NCBI GenBank assembly: GCA_027924645.1
Contig: BSBN01000781.1
Span: 4,836,001-4,900,000 of the forward strand
Direction: 5' to 3'
Length of the DNA stretch: 64,000 bases
Source: Cunninghamia lanceolata
Lineage: Eukaryota; Streptophyta; Pinopsida; Cupressales; Cupressaceae
The stretch's first letter is position 1. The number at the start of each line of letters is the position of its first letter. Positions 57,490 to 64,000 of this stretch are shown here, piece by piece. The notes below the pieces were generated by a model. The model was not told the DNA's origin and searched no databases. It was given only the letters and a program-made list of their open reading frames with translations. The translations under genes and the position numbers were made by a program.

Positions 57490-58142
57490 TTCTTCAAAAG
57501 ATTTGCAGCAAGATATCGGAAGTGGAAAATACCTTTTGCGTCTTCGGTTACACGGAGTGGCTAGATTGATTTCTGTATGTAATGACTTTGGCAGGAGATC
57601 TTTGGTGAGCTTGATGAATTTTGTTGCAGAGCTCCGCTTTTCGCTTCTTCTTGGATGTAGAATGATCAAGTGATGGTTGAGAAATCCCTTATATCGTTTC
57701 ACAAACCCTAATATCTGTTTGCAATAAATGCTCCACCTATATTATTCCGGTTTGCCTTATCCGGATAGCTTGGAGTATCCCGGATCAGTCCTGATCTATG
57801 AACATCATGCAGATCTTTCAATCATGAATAAATCAAGGTGACACATTACAAGAATATCCCAAACGTTTTGTCCAGTCCGCAGAGTAAAATAATGTACTTC
57901 TGGATCTCTCCGGACCCTTTTGTAGTCCTCTGTCATTCCGAAACATCTCCCGGAACAGGTCTTACTTGATCGATCACAACTTCTTTACATATTCATGTGG
58001 ACCTCTTAAATCTTGTCTGGATCATCTCAGGACTTATATCTTCAAACCCTTTACTCCGCATCTTGTGTCACATCCAGCACCACTTGATTGGCTGGGAGAA
58101 CAGGATTTTCTTTGAGTCTCCCCCTGAGCCAGAGCTCACCTT
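57490..58142 (-). other. Spacer between the two family A frames
   Basis: About 650 bp that does not encode any pol domain in either strand. It is conserved in layout with 1791-2443 of copy 1, so it is an original part of the family and not a recent deletion scar of this copy. Confidence 0.65.
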
Positions 58143-59321
58143 TTAATTTCTGGAAGTAATATCAGCACCAGAATCTGGTGCGGATCCAGTTTCTGTATTC
58201 TTTGAACTTTTCTTTACCCAAATCTTGCTCATCTGATTCCTAACTTCATCCACATTCATCTTTTGTTTACCCTTGTCTTGATTCTGATTATACACCGGAC
58301 CTCTTTTGTCCTGATTCTTGCTTCTGCAGACTTTAGCATTATGACCGGACCTATTACAGATTTGGCAAATAACATTTCTTTGCATATTTGACTGATAACC
58401 TCTTGATCTGCATTGATTAGCCATATGACCTACTCTATTGCATGTAAAGCATCTACCATTGAATGATTTGTTTACTTGCATAATTCTGCATTCATGAGAC
58501 TTGTGTCCATACCTTTTGCAGTTAAAGCACTGTCCGGAGAAGGATGGATTAGTTTGATTCATTCTTTTTCTGCACTGATTAGCTTTGTGACCAAAGTGAT
58601 TGCAGCTGTGGCAGTATCCATTGAAAGATGGATATCTTTGAGCATTGGGTTGTCTTACCGAAGGTCTTCTAGGCCTATTCCTTGGATTTTCTGATCCAAA
58701 ATTCTTTTGACCGGATCCGGAACTTTCTCCTTTCTCATATCCCAAGCCGTACTTGTCATCTATCTTCTTTTGACTTCCAAGAAGTACTTCAAGTTGGGCA
58801 GAACTTATCTTGAATTTTTCTTTAAATTCATTTGCTGTTTGAAGATCTCTTTTGAGAGAGACAATTTGATCCTCAAGTTTTTTTTCATTATCTTTGGCAT
58901 CTTCAAGATCAGATTCAAGATGTCTGATAATCCTGTCCATCTAGTGGCATTCTTCTGATTTCTCTTTAAGAGATTGTCTTAGATTGTCTTCAGCTTTTCT
59001 TTTTTCTTCAATCTCTTGAGTAAATTTTATAGTTCCTGATTCCATTTCATGTCTTAACATAATGACGTCTTTTGATAACTTTTCACATAACTTGGTTTTC
59101 TCAGTCAATTCTTCATTTGTATTGCTTTCTTCAGTTTGGCTTGCCAATTGTTGGAGCAGCTCCTTTCTCTTTTTCATAGAGAGACTTAATTTGTCTTTTA
59201 GTTCTCTCATGAATTCATCAGCCTGTTTGAGTCTTTCCTTTAATTCATTGACTTCAGAATTTGACTGTTCAAGATCCTCAAGGGCAGTCTTGAGTTGCTC
59301 CCTTAAACCATATGCATCCAT
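58143..59321 (-). pseudogene. Family A Gag-like coiled-coil/zinc-knuckle protein, copy 2
   Basis: ATG 59321 (MDAYGLREQLKTALEDLEQS) to stop 58143, about 392 residues, with one TAG at about 58938-58940 where copy 1 has CAG. Residues 1-200 are heptad coiled coil. DDKYGLGYEKGESS follows near residue 210, then an Arg/Pro linker and four CX2CX4HX4C knuckles (about residues 258-355: CHSCNHFGHKANQC, CFNCKRYGHKSHEC, CFTCNRVGHMANQC, CQICNRSGHNAKVC), and a basic tail. Four knuckles is more than the one or two usual for plant Gag. The likely function is packaging the element's RNA. Confidence 0.82.
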
Positions 59322-59372
59322 TGGAATTCCCAGATCTTCCTCAAGCTGTTAGGCTCTATTAGGAGGAACCTC

Positions 59373-59385
59373 GCTCTGATACCAA
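59373..59385 (-). promoter_or_regulatory. Primer binding site of family A copy 2
   Basis: The minus strand reads TTGGTATCAGAGC one base from the 5' LTR; Met-tRNA type. Confidence 0.92.
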
Positions 59386-59386
59386 T

Positions 59387-60477
59387 TGTTGATAACTGAG
59401 AGGGGGGGTGAATCAGTTATCCTAATTGTTTCTTCTTTTGATCTTTCTTATTAATCAAAGCAGCATTGAATTAAACAAACAAACATTATCAAGTAATGAG
59501 AAACACATGACACAGTATTTTTGACGTGGAAACCCGGTTAAGGGAGAAAACCACGGGGTGATTAACCCAAAGATTATTCTGTTAGAAGAATAAGGAGTTA
59601 CAAAAATGGCACTTGCCAATTAGGGCTCACTGCCCGAGCACACTACTCACAAAGAGGCCCACTGCCTACAAGGAGACACACTATCTACAAAGAATGTTAT
59701 ATAATACTTGAACTGATTGGAAGCACCTACATATGCTGGGGTTCAGTTCCGGTTGGGCTCAGTACACTGATCTGCTGCACTTCATCTTTCCTCTGTTCTT
59801 TATTCTGCTATCTTTTCACATACCGGATCTTTCTTACTACTTCTGCTCTACTCTATACTTATTCGCATACTATCACACTCTCTATACTTATTTTCACAAC
59901 TAAATCCATCCTCTATATATATCCACACAAGTAATTTCATCACTTTTCTAGTCGGCATCCAGAACAGTCTAGTTTCTTACAAACTCTGTTCTGTCGGCTG
60001 AATCCTTGCTTACCAAGCAATGCAGATCAAGCATGTACTTGTAGATATCATTAGTCATGTTGGCCAAATATGATTCATGCCTTCACAACCTTTACAATCA
60101 ACAGTAACATATCCGGAAAAGATTCTGATGCTCTGTCAGTCAGTTCTTCCTTCTGTTCTCATTGTCTTTCAGGAATCCGGTACTCAGCTATTCATATCTT
60201 TTTCTTTGTCCATCATCGGAGGCTAAATCCTTGGAATATACTACTCAAGGTAGTCCTCTTGACTTCCCCAAATCTGCACTACACCAAGACACTTCCTCTG
60301 AGAGGTCCGGACCAATCTGTCGGACCTTGCCACATGCTCTGTTCTTGTTCACCGAACCACAACAGTTCTTCATCCTGACTTCCGGTAGAGGCACACCATG
60401 ACTTGCGGATATGTGGGATGACCTTCGTTGCCATCAATGACAACAACCATGAATCCATATAGTGTCTCTTGCCAACA
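59387..60477 (-). repeat. 5' LTR of family A copy 2
   Basis: 1,091 bp, matching 52980-54071. U5 arms at 59391-59421. Its outer end is followed by the duplication ACACC (60478-60482). Confidence 0.95.
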
Positions 60478-60482
60478 ACACC

Positions 60483-60620
60483 GATATGCCTTGTCTGTTT
60501 GATGTGTTCAAGGTATCGATAAGACTGCTAAGTAACTCTCACCGATATCCCTTGTCTCTTCGATCTCTTAATTTCTTCAATTGGTATACCTTTAAAGCTA
60601 TATATATTATTAAGTCAAGA
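60483..60620. other. Short intergenic stretch
   Basis: CCGATAT-CC-TTGTCT occurs twice (about 60481 and 60542) as a diverged direct repeat. No gene was seen. Confidence 0.4.
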
Positions 60621-60639
60621 TTTCGTCCTCTTATGCCTT

Positions 60640-61640
60640 CATGCCATCGAAGAGACTGGATATTGAGTCTTCCTGACATAGTATCATCTTGCTAATATAG
60701 GGTTTTATATTAGGGTTTACTCCTTCGTGGCTTCTAGCAGGAATGCAGGAGGTATCTGGAGTGTTTACATCAATAATTGGAATGACATCTTTTATCTGCA
60801 TCATGTTTGCAATCATGCCTACATTTTTAATCTCCAAATTATTCATCATATACAAATTTGCCTCTTTTAACATGCTCTTTTCTGTGGCATCATTTGGTTC
60901 CTGTTCTTCCTATTACTGTCTATGTGAATAGTGGATACCATGGTTGATGAGTTAAATTTCCCCAGGCTTCCAATGCCTATTTTGTGACCTGGACCGCATG
61001 TGAGTTTCTTGATCAAAATATGCGAAGACCCATTGCCAAGAGTTATGTAATCATCACCTATGCTCACAACGCAGTCGTGTACATCAAAGTGTTTAGAATT
61101 TCTGATATCAATTTCATTAGTGTTTGGTCTATTTTCGGTGAGAAAATTTTAACAGCTTGGATTCTCACAACTTCAAAATCATTGAAAGTTAAGTGAAAGT
61201 TTGGATTGTTTTGTCATTGTCAATCCAGTGACAGTTACCCAACTACTATTAACAAAATGGACAGCCACTAGTCTTTGAGGAAATTTATATGAAACAAAAT
61301 CATTATTTGTTGCCTGCCTACAACCCTCCCACCAGGACGTTCCATCTCCATTAATGGTGCAAAAACCATTCAACTTAAAGTTATTAAGATGTCGAAATGC
61401 CAATCATTTATCTATTTTGTTCCATTTTGTTGGATCTTTAGGCCCAACTATCATTCCTTCCACCTTAAAAGTGAAGCTAGGTGAGCATGGTCTCTGGAAG
61501 ATTATATTGTTAACAAGAAATATCTTTGTGCTTGACACAAGAAAAATTGCTTTTGGTGCCTTTATAGGCTACATTCCGTGCACTTGCAAATGCCAAAGCT
61601 CCAGCAGCCTGTTCAGTTGACAGAGAAATCACCAAGTATA
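60640..61640 (-). pseudogene. Polygalacturonase (GH28) pseudogene
   Basis: Minus-strand blocks in family order across several frames: TKIFLVNNIIFQRPCSPSF, FKVEGMIVGPKDPTKWNK, FKLNGFCTINGDGTSWW, QRLVAVHFVNSSWVTVTGL, NTNEIDIRNSKHFDVHDC, IGDDYITLGNGSSHILIKK, LTCGPGHKIGIGSLGK and, near the end, NLEIKNVGM. GH28 enzymes cut pectin homogalacturonan in the cell wall. Of the catalytic signatures, NTD has become NTN and GHG has become GHK, while DD and the His remain. The RIK motif was not found. Frameshifts and stops break it. No intron is apparent between these blocks, which suggests a processed or intron-poor source. Confidence 0.85.
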
Positions 61641-62650
61641 TAGTACAATTCTTCTGATCTTTAGTTTCTCTATTTATTATGTCCCCATAATCCTGTGGAC
61701 CAATGCCATCAACTTTAGTTTTAGTTTTAAAGTTTAAACTAGTTGAATGCAATCTTTCATCTCCAAAACCAGGGGAAATTAGTGTGCACCCATTGCCCAT
61801 AGGCATAGAGATAAGTGTTGCATCTTGTTGTGCTAGCAATAGAACCTCATCAATTACCTCGTCTTTTATAACTACTAGGTTGACAAAATGAGAACCAAAC
61901 ATTTCAATAGCTTGGAATGAAACATGTATGTCAAGAATGTGTTGTTGCTTTGCAGGGTCATAAGCACAAAATTGTGGGGCTACAAGAGTTTCCTCTAGTA
62001 GAAGGAGCTTAACAGGTTTACTAACTTTCACCTTATAGAAATAGCCTCCTGAAGAGTACTGCCCAAATTGTCGAGTATCGACAAGTATGATAAATGAGTG
62101 AGATCCAATGACATTGACAGCCATGGGCAAGGAGTTATTTAGTTCTTCCATACCTCTAATTTCATGAAAACCCACCTCATCCCTGTCTTGGAGGCCATGC
62201 CTCTATTCTTCTACGACAGTAACAGTTGCAGGAAAGTCTTGAGTTATGCTCTCAATGGAAACATTGAAAGGGGCAGTACTAGAGTCATCATGAATAAGAA
62301 ACTGGTCACCAAAGTCACAAAAAATAGAGGCAAAAACCCCTCTGGAACAGGTAGACACAAATGCAATGCCAAAGGACTGAGGAGCAATTCTCTAGACTAC
62401 CTCAACAGTAGACATGTTATATTCTTTATGTAATATATGGATTCTGAGCAAATGTATTTCCTCTTCAAATTTGATTATTATGCAATCATCATGTGAGTCA
62501 CTAGGTGCACTAGTGATTATTCCTATTCATTTGTCTACTAGGATTGTCAACATGGCAAAGGCATATATAACATTATTAGCTACAACAGGGGGCCATAAAG
62601 GTAGACCAATTAAGTCATGGTCTGTTAATTCACCCAATATGCAAGATTGA
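61640..62650 (-). pseudogene. Unidentified host-like coding fragment joined to the polygalacturonase
   Basis: On the minus strand one frame stays readable from about 62650 to 61600 with stops only at about 62520 (TAG/TGA region), 62397 and 62206. It includes a 220-codon clean stretch below 62175. Blocks: LTDHDLIGLPLWPPVVANNV, FGIAFVSTCSRGVFASIFC, FNVSIESITQDFPATVTVV, GSHSFIILVDTRQFGQYSS, LLLLEETLVAPQFCAYDP and LLLAQQDATLISMPMGNG. It looks like a beta-rich soluble protein. I do not recognise the family. It runs straight into polygalacturonase-like sequence (ALAFASARNVAYKG) near 61600. There is no ATG at 62175; that codon is GTG, so the fragment has no proper start. Confidence 0.55.
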
Positions 62651-64000
62651 GAGCAACCCTATGAGTGACTATAAAGCACTTGTGTCACTGATCTCGAATG
62701 TATCATATATATTAGTACAAACTCATATTTTCAACATCTCGTGCTACACTGAAACCCTTATGGCTTCATGATAGTGTGAAGCATACCAGATCCCTTGTGG
62801 GCTCAGCCCAAAATTTTTTTATTTTGAAACAAGTTTTATTTTGAATTGTCTTGACACTTCCTATGAATGCTCCTGAGGTGAAAAAATGAAATGGGTAGAT
62901 ACCAAAATCCACTTTCAGGCATCTTGCACAGTAGTCAAAATAGGCCAAGTAGCCTCTAGAATCATCTCGAAAAACTGATCAAATCGTCTCCTAGAATCAT
63001 AAAAATGCACAAGCATGTATACTTTTGACCCAAGAATTCAATGCAATAAACGGTTCAGCCAAAGACATTGTGAGGTACAAGATATTATCATTCAAAGTAG
63101 CCCTTTCAGTCTTTTCTGAAACTGCACCTATCAAAACCTAATCAAGGCTCACCAACTTGTCATTTGAAAAAAATATTAAATCTTATTCTGGGATGCCACA
63201 ACTTGGGGGATTAGCTCATTTAGGTACAATGAATATGTGTGCAAAAGGATTTTTCACCTGTCCTCTTTCTTCACCAAATATTTAGGGTCAAAGTTGACCT
63301 TTCTGGAAATGAAACTGTGAAATTAGGACCAAGTGCATTTGCTTTTGATTTTGAAAAAATAGTAAACGATGTGCTGAGATCTTGAAAATGGACATGGAAG
63401 TAGATTATCGTAAGGTAAGTCTGAGGCACCAATCGGTTCATCATGAACATCATCCAGTTGTTAGATATTGGCCTCCAAAGTTGACCTCTTGGGCAGATTT
63501 CACACTGTGCAAACAACAAAACTTTACCAGAACCCCTTAACCTGGCACTTCAAAACCCAGTCAGATCTCATCATAGGAAGCTGAAATCAAATATGACAAA
63601 TGAGCATTTTTACTAAGTGGTTTGGTATGAAAATGAGTGGGCTCTGAATTACAACTCTCCAAAGTAGGTCACTGGAGCATATTTTACAGGTGCATTTCTG
63701 AGTGTTGAACTCAAAATTTTCATCATGGGAACCTAAAATTTTGTAAAAATGGTAGGAAATTTTTAGGTCCCAACAATGGCTCTGTCTGGGGATGTATGCC
63801 CCTTGCGGGCATAGCAAGATCCTAGATCTCTGGGGAGCAGACTGAGTGCCTACTCCATTAGGCAATAGAGTCTAAATGTCACTTCTGCTATAAACTGATA
63901 TGGTTTGAAAACCACACCACAACTGATGGCTCAAGGCCACCAGAAAAAAAAAAGAAAGGTTTATATTTTCCTCTGTCATATACCTTGTTTTGGTCTAATT
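62651..64000. other. No recognisable gene; possible repeat ends
   Basis: Short frames only. AAGTTGACC-type phrases (63291, 63479) resemble those in the 11.5-12.2 kb LTR-like segment, so part may be an old LTR. TGGCTCAAGGCCACCAG followed by a 10-A run at about 63928-63952 could be a short retroposon tail. Neither is established. Confidence 0.35.

Larger units (their letters stand above)
52980..60477 (-). mobile_element. Family A, complete copy 2: LTR retrotransposon without pol
   Basis: 7,498 bp, bounded by ACACC at 52975-52979 and 60478-60482. On the minus strand: 5' LTR (60477-59387), primer site (59385-59373), Gag-like frame (59321-58143), about 650 bp of leader, long frame (57489-54304), PPT (54083-54072), 3' LTR (54071-52980). 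The LTRs are 1,092 and 1,091 bp and by eye differ at roughly 25-30 positions, nearly all transitions, so the insertion is fairly young. The interior contains no protease, integrase, RT or RNase H in any frame. Confidence 0.95.

Noticed and set aside
57490..57702. Upstream extension of the family A long ORF in copy 2
   Set aside because: The extra 71 codons are not supported by copy 1 or copy 3, both of which support the MATP start; a chance open stretch of leader.
63928..63952. SINE or LINE tail with hairpin and A-run
   Set aside because: The stem is imperfect, the downstream TTGT is missing and no coding or promoter boxes were found upstream; too weak to call.

Overview
This window is repeat-dominated nuclear DNA of a large plant genome. 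The full-length copia, the pol-less family A and LINE 2 all have plant-type internal organisation, and insertions are nested three deep. Decaying copies carry many TAG stops. The very long LTRs and the mix of young and very old copies would suit a conifer or other gymnosperm, but that is an inference and no marker gene proves it. No intact host gene is visible. The only host-like coding matter is a dead polygalacturonase and an unidentified ORF fused to its 5' side (60.6-62.65 kb, minus strand).

Layout. 1-4776: partial copy 1 of a pol-less LTR retrotransposon, called family A here (minus strand), inserted in LINE 1. 4777-17790: the 3' half of LINE 1 (RT, RNase H, then a third coding region), split at 9071/16865 by a full-length copia element (copia-1, 9072-16859, TSD CCTTG). 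18.08-20.97 kb: rearranged family A copy 3, with its two coding modules head to head. 20.97-31.86 kb: the 3' end of a second copia (copia-2); its 3' LTR is broken by an AT-rich LTR-like insertion and by a near full-length LINE 2 (24171-31644). 31.9-35.4 kb: old LTR, LINE and copia relics. 35479-37111: solo LTR (TSD GATGG). About 37.65-45.2 kb: decayed Ty3/gypsy element, Athila-like. 45244-51395: LTR element with no coding capacity (LARD, TSD AGGTG). 52980-60477: complete family A copy 2 (TSD ACACC). 60.6-62.65 kb: host-like pseudogene material. The rest shows no recognisable gene.

How the parts relate. Family A has LTRs, a Met-tRNA primer site, a polypurine tract and two long conserved reading frames, but no protease, integrase, reverse transcriptase or RNase H. 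One frame encodes a coiled-coil, four-zinc-knuckle Gag-like protein. The other encodes a protein of about 1,060 residues that I do not recognise. Family A shares its primer site, PPT, LTR termini, a hairpin around the PPT/LTR junction and a covarying U5 hairpin with copia-1 and copia-2. The simplest reading is a protein-coding non-autonomous element mobilised by copia enzymes. That family is the most interesting content of the window.
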